Shown here: piece by piece, positions 1 through 7,666 of the stretch
Numbering within the stretch: position 1 is the first letter of the stretch
Layout: each line of letters opens with the position of its first letter
Assembly: GCF_003023845.1 (NCBI RefSeq)
Contig: NZ_PYFT01000001.1
Location: 1,860,001 to 1,924,000 of the forward strand
Direction: 5' to 3'
Length of the DNA stretch: 64,000 bases
Source: Adhaeribacter arboris
GTDB taxonomy: Bacteria > Bacteroidota > Bacteroidia > Cytophagales > Hymenobacteraceae
Position numbers and translations under genes: made by a program
Notes under the pieces: model-generated
Told to the model about the DNA's origin: nothing
Database searches by the model: none
The model's input: the letters and a program-made list of their open reading frames with translations, nothing else

Positions 1-172
1 CAATTATACCTAAGTTGTTTTCCAAAATCCCAAACACTGGTAGTAACCATATCCATATTAACAGGCAGAAAACACATTTCGCTATAAATAGACGGGCTTT
101 ACCTCCTGAGAACTGCATACTTGCTTGTTCTTTTTGGTATAAACCTGCTATTATTTTATTTACTACATTCAT
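1..172 (-). CDS. Hypothetical membrane protein, N-terminal part (runs off left edge)
   Basis: An ATG at 172 opens 57 codons without a stop up to the window edge, so only the N-terminus is visible. Residues about 28-50 form one hydrophobic stretch (for example CVFCLLIWIWLLP) that would make a transmembrane segment. The family is not recognised. The gene lies just downstream, on the same strand, of the attC-like inverted repeat at 209-272, with a 36-bp leader. It therefore sits where the next cassette of an array would sit. It is AT-rich like the ORF at 281-832 and unlike the metal-efflux genes beyond. Confidence 0.5.
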   Translation of the reverse strand, partial: MNVVNKIIAGLYQKEQASMQFSGGKARLFIAKCVFCLLIWIWLLPVFGILENNLGII

Positions 173-208
173 TTAATATTTTTCAATATTCTCTTATTGA
201 ATATTACC

Positions 209-272
209 GCTAACGGGTAGTACATGAGTTGAGCCAGGCGTAGCCGCAGCTTAACTTATGTGCAGTGTTAGC
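209..272 (-). repeat. attC-like imperfect inverted repeat
   Basis: The 64-bp segment begins with GCTAAC and ends with GTTAGC. Inside these ends ACATGAGTTGAG (221-232) pairs with CTTAACTTATGT (250-261), 10 of 12 positions. The spacers between outer and inner arms differ in length (7 and 5 bases), and a short GGC/GCC hairpin lies at the centre. Paired outer boxes, paired inner boxes and unequal spacers are the layout of integron attC sites, although the outer boxes miss the exact GTTRRRY consensus. No integrase is in the window. Confidence 0.5.
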
Positions 273-280
273 AAACGTTT

Positions 281-832
281 TTATTTATTTGTCAATATAT
301 ACTCCTTAATTTTATTATGCAGATTCTGTTGAATCCATCGCCCATAATCTTGTTTCTCTTTTTCCCTATTAGAACTTTCATCTGTCAGTTGACTTTGAGA
401 ATACCATTCATTCCATGGTGAGCCTATATTAAAGGTGTCTTTTTCAATCTTTATGTCATAAAGGCTAAACATGTATCCGCCTCTTGAAAAAACTAAAAAT
501 CTGTTATTTATAAATTCTAATTTCGGGTTATCACAAAAGTAACCTGCCTCGTCATAGTTATAAAAAATTTCCCTAGTACGCATCCATTCAGCATCCTTGT
601 CTGAAATTCCATTTTTTAAACTGTAGTCTATCTTTAGTTCTTTTGGATTTAATTTCTTGTCAAGTTTTAGAACCATAAACCCAGGGTCACCAATACTAAA
701 ATCGGAATACAAGCCATAGTAAAACTTCCCATCAGGTGATTCCACGTGTTGAATATATTCTAGGTAGTTAAGGTCACATGACGATAATGCAAGGAAGAAT
801 ACTAAAGAGGTAAATGTTTTAATTAATTTCAA
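281..832 (-). CDS. Hypothetical lipoprotein
   Basis: This 183-residue protein starts with a short signal peptide and lipobox (LALSSC, Cys19), so it is predicted to be a lipid-anchored envelope protein. The rest is soluble and rich in aromatic and charged residues, with no recognised domain. The family is unknown. It is AT-rich compared with the efflux operon to its right. It is bounded by GTTAGC at 862-857 on its 5' side and by the attC-like repeat at 272-209 on its 3' side, all in the same orientation. That is the order expected for a captured gene cassette. The cassette interpretation is inference; the ORF and the repeats are seen directly. Confidence 0.7.
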   Translation of the reverse strand: MKLIKTFTSLVFFLALSSCDLNYLEYIQHVESPDGKFYYGLYSDFSIGDPGFMVLKLDKKLNPKELKIDYSLKNGISDKDAEWMRTREIFYNYDEAGYFCDNPKLEFINNRFLVFSRGGYMFSLYDIKIEKDTFNIGSPWNEWYSQSQLTDESSNREKEKQDYGRWIQQNLHNKIKEYILTNK

Positions 833-856
833 TACGGTGTCCTTGATTAAATTTTT

Positions 857-862
857 GCTAAC
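857..862 (-). other. Possible cassette boundary hexamer
   Basis: GTTAGC (minus strand) lies 25 bases upstream of the lipoprotein start and is identical to the hexamer that closes the attC-like repeat at 214-209. The preceding minus-strand bases ACATAA also occur in the inner arm of that repeat. It may mark the 5' junction of a cassette; six bases alone are weak evidence. Confidence 0.3.
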
Positions 863-998
863 TTATGTATATATGGAACTACTCCGTTTTTCCACCCGAA
901 TGAACCGGATAAACGGAACAGACTCCGGTTATCTGAATCCAGAAACTCTTGTTTTTATTATTTTAAATATAGAAATAAATTCATAAGGCAAAATCTTT

Positions 999-2228
999 TT
1001 AATGGTTATGGTCCGCCATCTGGTTAGCTCCGTTTTTTAAAACTGATTCGCTGTGCAGGAGATAAGCTCCGGTTGCTACCACGGTATCTTTGGCATTCAA
1101 TCCGCTGGCAATGGCTACCTGGTTGGCACTTTCTTCTCCCAGCGTAACCATTTTAGGAGAAAAGGTATTTTTGGCGGTTTGCAACCACACATGCGCTCCC
1201 CGGGAATCGCGGATGACCGCATCTATTGGCAAAATCAGGATCTGTTTTGTTGCACCAGGAAGCGTGATAGTGGCCTGGGTACCGGCAATCAACTGCCCCT
1301 TCGGATTGGGTATTTCTGCCCGGGCTATTAATACCTGACTATTTTGCCGGAATTCCGGATTGATAAAGGCAATTTTAGTTTTTATAGCCTCCGATTTACC
1401 TGGTAATCTTACCTCAATGGGCGTACCTATTTTTAATTGGCTAGCTTCCGGCGCGTACAATTCAACTTCTACCCAAATGGTAGAAAATCGGTTGAGTCGG
1501 TAAAGTAAACTTCCTTCGGCTATATAAACTCCTTCTGCGGCGGCAATTTCCGTGATTGTACCGGAAGTGGGAGCCAGAAAAGTAATCCGGGCATCTAATT
1601 GGCGGGAATTGGCTATTTTGTATATCTGGGCCTTCGTTAAGCCAACTAACTGCAATTTACGTTCTGCTGCTTCCAGAATAGAAACAAACTGCTTCTGTTC
1701 GGGAAACGCTTTTACCTGGTCCAGCGCCAGTAGATATTCTTGTTCCAGGGTGAGTAAGGATTCGCTGTACAAGTCGTAAAGTGGCTGCCCTTTCCGGATG
1801 GGTCGCCCGGTTTCCTTAATATATAACTTTTCAATACGGCCAGCGGCGCGACTGCTGATTACATCCGTCTGCGTTTCATCTGGCACTAATCGACCGGGTA
1901 AGATGGTATTGTTCCCCACCTGGCCTGTTTGTACTAGTCGTGCAGTTATATTGCCGAGCTTCATTTGTGTATCACTCAACATAATACTGGTTACCTTATC
2001 TTTATAAATCTGTTTCGTAACCGGCTCCAGATTCATGCCGCAGATGGGGCAGGAACCAGGTTCGCTTTCCACAATTTGCGGGTGCATCGGACAAGTATAG
2101 GTTGTATCAGCGGCGGCTTGCCCAGTTGCGTTTTCGGTTTCGTGGTGCACGTGTTTGTCTTTTCTGAGGCAGGAAACGAATGCCAATACCATTAAAAATA
2201 AGAAAACTCTATTAAAAATCTTTTTCAT
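999..2228 (-). CDS. cusB: Efflux RND periplasmic adaptor with heavy-metal-binding domain (CusB-like)
   Basis: This 409-residue membrane-fusion protein would link the inner-membrane RND pump to the outer-membrane channel for Cu/Ag-type efflux. A lipoprotein signal ends at Cys20 (LAFVSC). A heavy-metal-binding domain follows at about 43-69, with CPMHPQ and CPICGMNLEP. Next come the barrel-sandwich/lipoyl halves with a short helical hairpin (about 115-245) and the beta-barrel and membrane-proximal domains. A His-containing tail (DHNH) ends the protein. The ATG overlaps the stop of the preceding adaptor gene as ATGA at 2225-2228, so the two are translationally coupled. It is the last gene of the operon. 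A second adaptor of the same type is encoded directly upstream. The exact metal is not shown by sequence. Confidence 0.88.
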   Translation of the reverse strand: MKKIFNRVFLFLMVLAFVSCLRKDKHVHHETENATGQAAADTTYTCPMHPQIVESEPGSCPICGMNLEPVTKQIYKDKVTSIMLSDTQMKLGNITARLVQTGQVGNNTILPGRLVPDETQTDVISSRAAGRIEKLYIKETGRPIRKGQPLYDLYSESLLTLEQEYLLALDQVKAFPEQKQFVSILEAAERKLQLVGLTKAQIYKIANSRQLDARITFLAPTSGTITEIAAAEGVYIAEGSLLYRLNRFSTIWVEVELYAPEASQLKIGTPIEVRLPGKSEAIKTKIAFINPEFRQNSQVLIARAEIPNPKGQLIAGTQATITLPGATKQILILPIDAVIRDSRGAHVWLQTAKNTFSPKMVTLGEESANQVAIASGLNAKDTVVATGAYLLHSESVLKNGANQMADHNH

Positions 2229-3883
2229 TGATTATTCTTCTCCACCCGGATAAAGCTTTCGCTGTCCACTAAAAACTGGGCGTTGGCGGCTATTACATCC
2301 TTGGCCGTTAATCCCGATACTATTTCTACCTGGCCGTTTGCTTGTTGCCCCACCTGAACCGCAACCGGTTTAAAAACATTATTTACTTTTTGGAAGGCTA
2401 CGGCCTGGGTACCCACATCTAACACTGCTTCCTTCGGTATCCAAAGAGTTACTCCGGTATTGTAAGTAGCTTTTCCGGTGATTAATTGACCAATTTGCGT
2501 TACTTTATTTTGAGCCGAAAGAGAAGCACGTACCTGGGCAAAATTTTCGCCGCCGTCATAAACCGGTGCTACCAAGCTCACCCGGGTGCGCACCGAATCG
2601 CCCGGTATTTGATTAAAATAAATGGATATAGGAGTCCCTGGGGTTAATTGATTAATTTGATTACTGGGTACCCTGAATTGCGCCCATACTTGCGAAGCAT
2701 CCACTACTTTTAACAGTGCCTGGCCGGTGGTTACGTACATTCCTTCCCGGACGGCAAAACCATTACTGGTTGTTAGATTTGTTGGGGTCGCTACCGCACT
2801 TGTATTAATACCCGTACTACCCGCATTACCCATCCCTGCCATATTATCTCCTCCGGCTGTGGGGGCCGAAGCAGTAGGAACGTTAGCCGGAGTTGCAGTA
2901 ATTGCCGGGTCGAGTACATAACCCGTGTAGGGGCTGTACACCGAAAAAACGTAGGACTCCCGACGATTCTGGGCTAAAGTATTTAATTGCGCGGCGGTGG
3001 CGCCTAAAAACTTTAATTTTTGGCGAGCCCCGTTTATTAGAGCCGTATTGGTAGGATCATTTTGTAACAGGTACAGCAATTCTTTTTGAGCCGTTACCAG
3101 TTCGGGACTGTATATATCAAACAACTTCTGCCCTTTACGTACCGGCTGGTAATTAAACTGCACGTACAATTTTTCAATTCGGCCCCCAAACCGGGCCGGA
3201 ATAATGTTTTGCTGCCGGGTGTCATACGTTATTATTCCGCTCAAAATAATTTCATTCTGAACTTGTTTTTGCATTGGTTGAATGGTTTTTAAATCTGCCA
3301 CCACGGCTTGGTTAACCGGTTGCAAAAGGTAATTCAGGTTGGAAGTTGTTGTAAGAGCAGGTGTATTTGCGGTTTGTTTGGCTACCAAGGTCATGCCGCA
3401 TACCGGACAACTGCCGGGTTGGTTACGTACAATTTGCGGGTGCATGGGGCAGGTATACGGCACTTCGGTGGCGGTTTCAGCAGCATGGTTAAGATTTTCG
3501 CGGCAACTGGTGATTGCAAAAGCTAGAAAAAGGAACAAGATGACTTGGATTTTGGTAATAAGTAGTTCTCCCCGACGCCTCTCAGAACGATTGGCTTTTG
3601 TTGGGAAAAGTATAAATGGCGCGAACGTCCTCGCTCGTATCTTGTCATCGTCCGTTCTCCGGCCGAGATAAGAATCCCTTACTTGCTTATAACAAAGTTT
3701 TACTCTTTCATCCGGCCAGAGGCCTACCAGATAATAAACACGAGCGAGGATGCTCGCGCCATTTAGAAGTACTCTGGTAAAAAGAAATCCTCTCCCAACC
3801 TCCGCCAAAAGAAGCCTTTTTAATAAATAGAAAGACAACATACCTAAATTATTTTTTGAGTTATTTTTCCAGTTCTTTCTCAT
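2225..3883 (-). CDS. cusB: Second CusB-like adaptor with HMBD; N-terminus extended by a MITE-like insertion
   Basis: The conserved part is a CusB-type adaptor. A lipoprotein signal covers about 109-127 (lipobox AITSC, Cys127), an HMBD covers 142-168 (CPMHPQ, CPVCGM), and lipoyl, barrel and membrane-proximal domains follow. The 552-residue frame opens at 3883, 23 bp inside the upstream cusC gene. Its first ~108 residues look nothing like an adaptor, and residues ~40-91 are encoded by the inverted-repeat element at 3613-3766. No ATG lies close to the signal peptide: the nearest candidates are an ATT preceded by GGGGAG (start near 3556) and a TTG inside the signal. Either initiation is at the distant ATG or a rare start codon is used. 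Between HMBD and C-terminus is a low-complexity Ala/Thr/Gly stretch inside the hairpin region. Confidence 0.82.
   Translation of the reverse strand: MRKNWKNNSKNNLGMLSFYLLKRLLLAEVGRGFLFTRVLLNGASILARVYYLVGLWPDERVKLCYKQVRDSYLGRRTDDDKIRARTFAPFILFPTKANRSERRRGELLITKIQVILFLFLAFAITSCRENLNHAAETATEVPYTCPMHPQIVRNQPGSCPVCGMTLVAKQTANTPALTTTSNLNYLLQPVNQAVVADLKTIQPMQKQVQNEIILSGIITYDTRQQNIIPARFGGRIEKLYVQFNYQPVRKGQKLFDIYSPELVTAQKELLYLLQNDPTNTALINGARQKLKFLGATAAQLNTLAQNRRESYVFSVYSPYTGYVLDPAITATPANVPTASAPTAGGDNMAGMGNAGSTGINTSAVATPTNLTTSNGFAVREGMYVTTGQALLKVVDASQVWAQFRVPSNQINQLTPGTPISIYFNQIPGDSVRTRVSLVAPVYDGGENFAQVRASLSAQNKVTQIGQLITGKATYNTGVTLWIPKEAVLDVGTQAVAFQKVNNVFKPVAVQVGQQANGQVEIVSGLTAKDVIAANAQFLVDSESFIRVEKNNQ
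3613..3766. mobile_element. MITE-like element with ~25-bp terminal inverted repeats
   Basis: The left arm 3614-3638 (AAATGGCGCGAACGTCCTCG...) and the right arm 3740-3764 are complementary at 23 of 25 positions, and the outermost base pairs extend to TAAATGG/CCATTTA. The flanks AAAGTA (3607-3612) and GAAGTA (3766-3771) could be a 5-6 bp target duplication. There is no ORF of its own. With the putative duplication it adds about 159 bp, a multiple of three, and leaves the reading frame of the second cusB open. A degenerate relative lies at about 27007-27178. Confidence 0.65.
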
Positions 3884-5129
3884 AATTCACCCCTATCAGA
3901 TAGAGTTGTTCCAGGTTATTCAGGTATTCCATTTGGGCCATGTTCAGCGCTTCCCAGGCATCCATTACTAAGAGTAATTGCCCGGTATTCTGCTCGTAGC
4001 TCAGCAAGGTAGTTTCGTAGTTTCGCCGGAGAGCCGGGATAATTTTTGTTTGATAGTTCTGGACCTGGGTTTTCTTTGATTTTAACTCCAAAGCCATATT
4101 GGCCGCCATGCCCTGGGCTTCTTTCAATAAGTTCTCCCGGCCTATTTGCATGGATTGAATTTCCAAATTCATGGCTTTAGAATTGGCTTTATACATCCGG
4201 TTCGACCAAGGCGCAAAAGGGATAGATACCATACCCATAGCGGTAAACACCTGCGGCATCATCCGGTCGCGGGGCAGCATGTTTTCGAATCGGATACTAA
4301 AATCCGGCAGGCGCTGGCTATTTTCGAGGAGTAGGTTGAGCCGCATGGATTCAATTTTTCTATCTAACTGCCGCACATCGCTGCGGGCTGAATTGAAATA
4401 AGAAGTATCCGTTTGAATAGCTACTTCTGGAACCTTTACCACGGTATCAATCTGAAAACGGGTATCTCTGGGCAGATTCATCAGAATATTTAATTGAATA
4501 TTCTTCATCCCGATTTCGCTTTCATTCATCAGCAGCATATTTTCCACTTCGTGCAACCGTGCTTCGGCCTTGTAGATACTGCCTAAAGTGCTTTGGTTGT
4601 AAGGGTACCGTACTTTGGCGAGTTTGAGCATAAACCCCATAATGCGCTGACTTTCCCGGAGAATCGATTTTTTTTTCTCTAAAACTACCCATTGGTAATA
4701 GGCAATTTTAGCCTGGGCCCGCAACTGATTGTACATAACTTCGTGACCTTCCTCCTCAACTGCCACTCGCGATTGCATATACTTTTCTTGGGCTTTCAGT
4801 TTAGCTGGATTAGGAATTTCCTGTTGGGCAGCGGTCATAAGCATGCCTTTATCCCGGTCTTCCATAATCCGCTGCCCCGGATAAGGATACATAAACACGC
4901 CGGCTCCTATCATAGGTGACATCCAGCTTTTGGCTCCTTCCGCGTACGTCTTGATGGCCTCGGTTTGTAAGTCATGTTCCTGCAACATCAGGTTATAATG
5001 ATGTATATAAAGCAGAACACTGTCGAGGTTCATTACCCGGTTCTGCGCCCGCAGAGGTAAAAACGCCACCAGAAAAAGCCCAATAGCCAAGCCATATTTA
5101 TACTTATTGTTTAACATCGTAAATTTCAA
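3861..5129 (-). CDS. cusC: TolC-family outer-membrane efflux channel (CusC-like)
   Basis: The 422-residue protein has a cleavable signal (hydrophobic core about residues 14-28, ending LRAQ) and two long alpha-helical repeats typical of outer-membrane efflux proteins (OEP). Motifs such as YNLMLQEHDLQTEA and the C-terminal NMAQMEYLNNLEQLYLIGVNYEKELEK-type helix are characteristic. It would form the trimeric outer-membrane exit duct for the Cus pump. The start overlaps the end of the cusA C-terminal half by 26 bp (5104-5129) and the end overlaps the next adaptor frame, so it is inside a tightly packed operon. An internal Met at residue 5 is an alternative start. Confidence 0.86.
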   Translation of the reverse strand: MKFTMLNNKYKYGLAIGLFLVAFLPLRAQNRVMNLDSVLLYIHHYNLMLQEHDLQTEAIKTYAEGAKSWMSPMIGAGVFMYPYPGQRIMEDRDKGMLMTAAQQEIPNPAKLKAQEKYMQSRVAVEEEGHEVMYNQLRAQAKIAYYQWVVLEKKKSILRESQRIMGFMLKLAKVRYPYNQSTLGSIYKAEARLHEVENMLLMNESEIGMKNIQLNILMNLPRDTRFQIDTVVKVPEVAIQTDTSYFNSARSDVRQLDRKIESMRLNLLLENSQRLPDFSIRFENMLPRDRMMPQVFTAMGMVSIPFAPWSNRMYKANSKAMNLEIQSMQIGRENLLKEAQGMAANMALELKSKKTQVQNYQTKIIPALRRNYETTLLSYEQNTGQLLLVMDAWEALNMAQMEYLNNLEQLYLIGVNYEKELEK

Positions 5130-7002
5130 TTTTACCGTGTTTTCTTAATTCGTACTCTTTCGTCATTTCAAAAACGACCGGCGTAACCAACAAAATATGG
5201 ATAGAAGAAGTAAAAACGCCGCCAATCAGGGGCAACACAATGGGCAGCATTACATCGGTACCTACCCCGGTAGCCCACAGTACCGGAATTAAACCAAACA
5301 AGGAAACCGAAACCGTCATGATTTTGGGCCGCAAGCGTTTGGCGGCTCCCCTAAAAACATATTCCCGGATGTCCTGCTTGGTGATGCTTTGACCAGAATT
5401 ACCTTTTTCGGCTACTAACTGGTTCATGGCTTCGTTGAGGTAAACCACCATCACCATGGCCGTTTCCACCGCCAAGCCAAACAAAGCAATAAACCCAACT
5501 GCCACCGCAACCGATAGATTTATACCGTAGAAGTACACGATAAATACGCCTCCTATCATGGCAAAGGGAATGGTAATTAAATTAAGTAAAGCTTCTTTTA
5601 ACGATCTAAAGGAGAAATACAGAATCAGGAAAATAATTACAAGCACCAGGGGAATAATAATTTTTAGAGTCTGATTGGCCCGGATTTGATTTTCCCATTG
5701 GCCGCTCCATTCCAGGTGGTAGCCCGTTGGGATACCGGTTACTTCCTGGTTTATTTTCTGAATTGCTTCCTGCACGGTGCTGCCTAAATCCCGCTCCCGT
5801 ACGTTGAAAAGCACCGCACCGCGTAACTGGGCATTTTCGGAGGCAATCATGGGCGGACCTTCCACAAACTGTACGTCTGCCACCGCCGATAAAGGTACGG
5901 AACCCAAAGAAACGGATTGAATGGGAATGCGGCGGATCCGGTCTAAACTGTTGCGGTACTCCTGGGCTAATCGTACGTTAATGGAAAAACGCTGGCGGCC
6001 TTCTACAGTATTTCCAATGGGTATGCCGCCTAAAGCAGATTCGACCACCGCATTCACATCATTCACCGACAATCCGTACCGGCCCAGTTCCTCCCGTTTC
6101 GGCTGAATTTCCAAATATTTACCGCCAGTAACCGGCTCGATGTACAAATCTTTAACTCCTGGAATTTCCTGAAGCGCGTTTCTTATTCTTTCTGATAGCA
6201 AAGCAATAGAATCGAGACTTTGCCCATACACTTTTACTCCTACATCGGTACGGATGCCGGTAGCCAGCATATTTATTCGGTTAATGATAGGCTGGGTCCA
6301 GCCGTTTATTACCCCTGGGATTTGTAGTTTTTGGTCAAGTTCGGCTATAATTTTAGCTTTGGTCATGCCTTCCCGCCATTCCGATTCGGGTTTCAGCTGA
6401 ATAATAGTTTCGATCATGCTGATGGGAGAATTGTCCGTTGCGGTACTCGCCCGGCCCGCTTTACCCAGAACCTGCGCTACTTCCGGCACTGATTTAATAA
6501 TCTTATCCTGCACCTGTAGTATGCGCTTAGCTTCGGAATTAGAAATATCCGGGAGCGTGATGGGCATAAACAAAATGGAGCTTTCATCTAAGGGTGGCAT
6601 AAACTCCGAACCTAAACGCAGCATCATCGGAATGGCAATAAATAAAGCGATAATATTGATGCCAATGGTAGTTTTACGCCATTCCAAACACCAGCGTAAA
6701 ATAGGTCCGTACACCCGCTCCAAACCCCGGTTAATGGGATTACTGCTCTCCGGCTTAAACTTTCCTTTTAGAAACAGAGAAAGCAGCACCGGCGTAACCG
6801 TTATGGCTACGAAGGCATCCACAATTAATATAAAGGTCTTGGTCCAGGCCAAGGGACTAAATAATCTTCCCTCCTGCCCCGTCAGTAAAAACACCGGCAG
6901 AAAAGAAGTAATAATGATAACGGTACTCCAAAACACGCTGGGCCCCACTTGCTTCGATGCTTTTTCGATGATAGCTAATCTTTCGGAATCGGATAGGTTC
7001 AT
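5104..7002 (-). CDS. cusA: RND metal-efflux pump CusA, C-terminal half (TM5-TM12)
   Basis: This 632-residue ORF corresponds to the second part of a CusA-type heavy-metal RND pump. It begins in the cytoplasmic loop before TM5 (SKQVGPSVFWSTV), continues through TM5-TM6 (VIIITSFLPVFLL, ...AITVTPVLLSLFL), the amphipathic Ialpha helix, TM7, the second porter domain and TM8-TM12 (ending in GTDVMLPIVLPLIGG). Together with the 421-residue N-terminal half at 7665-8930 it makes about 1053 residues, the normal CusA length, with no obvious conserved part missing. Its ATG (7002) is preceded by the right end of the inserted element and only a weak ribosome-binding site (AAAAAG). Whether it is translated and assembles with the other half is unknown; both new termini would be cytoplasmic. 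Confidence 0.86.
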   Translation of the reverse strand: MNLSDSERLAIIEKASKQVGPSVFWSTVIIITSFLPVFLLTGQEGRLFSPLAWTKTFILIVDAFVAITVTPVLLSLFLKGKFKPESSNPINRGLERVYGPILRWCLEWRKTTIGINIIALFIAIPMMLRLGSEFMPPLDESSILFMPITLPDISNSEAKRILQVQDKIIKSVPEVAQVLGKAGRASTATDNSPISMIETIIQLKPESEWREGMTKAKIIAELDQKLQIPGVINGWTQPIINRINMLATGIRTDVGVKVYGQSLDSIALLSERIRNALQEIPGVKDLYIEPVTGGKYLEIQPKREELGRYGLSVNDVNAVVESALGGIPIGNTVEGRQRFSINVRLAQEYRNSLDRIRRIPIQSVSLGSVPLSAVADVQFVEGPPMIASENAQLRGAVLFNVRERDLGSTVQEAIQKINQEVTGIPTGYHLEWSGQWENQIRANQTLKIIIPLVLVIIFLILYFSFRSLKEALLNLITIPFAMIGGVFIVYFYGINLSVAVAVGFIALFGLAVETAMVMVVYLNEAMNQLVAEKGNSGQSITKQDIREYVFRGAAKRLRPKIMTVSVSLFGLIPVLWATGVGTDVMLPIVLPLIGGVFTSSIHILLVTPVVFEMTKEYELRKHGKIEIYDVKQ

Positions 7003-7043
7003 CTTTTTAAATTTTGAATGAGGAAATAAGGGAATGTGAGAAT

Positions 7044-7209
7044 GAGTGAATGTTGAATGAGTGATTGAGTGAATAAGTGAATTTTGAATAATGAAATTAA
7101 AAATATAGAATATGGATCATAGTCTTTTTTAAAATAGATTCATTGATTTATTTGATTATAACTACTATTCATTCACACATTCACTCAATCACTCATTCAA
7201 CATTCACTC
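7044..7209. repeat. 31-bp perfect inverted repeat inside the cusA element
   Basis: GAGTGAATGTTGAATGAGTG... at 7044-7074 is the exact reverse complement of 7179-7209 (31 of 31 bp), with 104 bp between the arms. Both consist of short TGAGTGAA/TGAATGAGT units. On the minus-strand transcript this forms a long hairpin just after the four-helix-bundle ORF. The arm at 7044-7074 can alternatively pair with the copy at 7622-7666. Confidence 0.9.
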
Positions 7210-7218
7210 GTCCATTTA

Positions 7219-7596
7219 TTACTTGCTAGTATTTTTTCTGGCTTTCGCCATTACGGATAAGATTTCAGTTGCTTCTTTCATAAGATTTGCCACTTTAACT
7301 TCCGGTATAATGTTGGCTTCGGTAAGTAATTCCAGCCAAAACAAGGTTTCATCAGCTTCTTCAATCACAATGCTACATTTAGCGTAGAATTCGGCGGAGG
7401 AACGGGCACGACAAGCGGCACGGTAATTTGCGGCGACCGATGTGGCTGAACGTAAAAGTTGTCGTTTTAAGATGCTTGCCTCTTCCGTTTTAGGTAGGCT
7501 TTGTGCCAAACGAATTACATCCAAAGCTAAATTTTTAGTCTTCTGACGGAAGCGTTCCACAAATTGTTCTTTAGATAATCTCCCAGATTCTTCCAT
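7219..7596 (-). CDS. Four-helix-bundle protein of the 23S rRNA intervening-sequence family
   Basis: The 125-residue protein is almost entirely helical. It carries family features: an early R...A..V..LAQSLPKTEE helix, the segment QLLRSATSVAANYRAACRARS, and SIVIEEADETLFWLELL. This matches the S23/IVP family (PF05635, TIGR02436), related to the accessory protein Avd of diversity-generating retroelements. Members are basic pentameric bundles thought to bind nucleic acid; their precise role is unsettled. The gene lies on the same strand as cusA inside the element that splits it. It is flanked by TGAGTGAA-rich repeats on both sides. No reverse transcriptase or variable repeat is nearby, so it is not part of a complete retroelement here. 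Confidence 0.88.
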   Translation of the reverse strand: MEESGRLSKEQFVERFRQKTKNLALDVIRLAQSLPKTEEASILKRQLLRSATSVAANYRAACRARSSAEFYAKCSIVIEEADETLFWLELLTEANIIPEVKVANLMKEATEILSVMAKARKNTSK

Positions 7597-7621
7597 TGTT
7601 CTAATTGTAATTATTTCATTT

Positions 7622-7666
7622 AATTATTCAGAATTCGCTCATTCACTCATTCAAAACTCACTCATT
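7622..7666. repeat. Third TGAGTGAA-type repeat block
   Basis: On the minus strand AATGAGTGAGTTTTGAATGA... immediately follows the last sense codons of the cusA N-half and contains its TAA stop. It aligns with few mismatches to the reverse complement of the block at the other end of the element (7041-7100), which makes the two ends inverted repeats, and is a direct copy of 7179-7209. Confidence 0.75.

Noticed and set aside
7020-7210. Tandem TGAGTGAA/TGAATGAGT units looked like a CRISPR-type or satellite array
   Set aside because: The units are not separated by unique spacers and form two long inverted arms; no cas gene is present.
7219-7596. Diversity-generating retroelement (Avd-like protein)
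   Set aside because: The protein family is related to Avd, but there is no reverse transcriptase and no template/variable repeat pair nearby.
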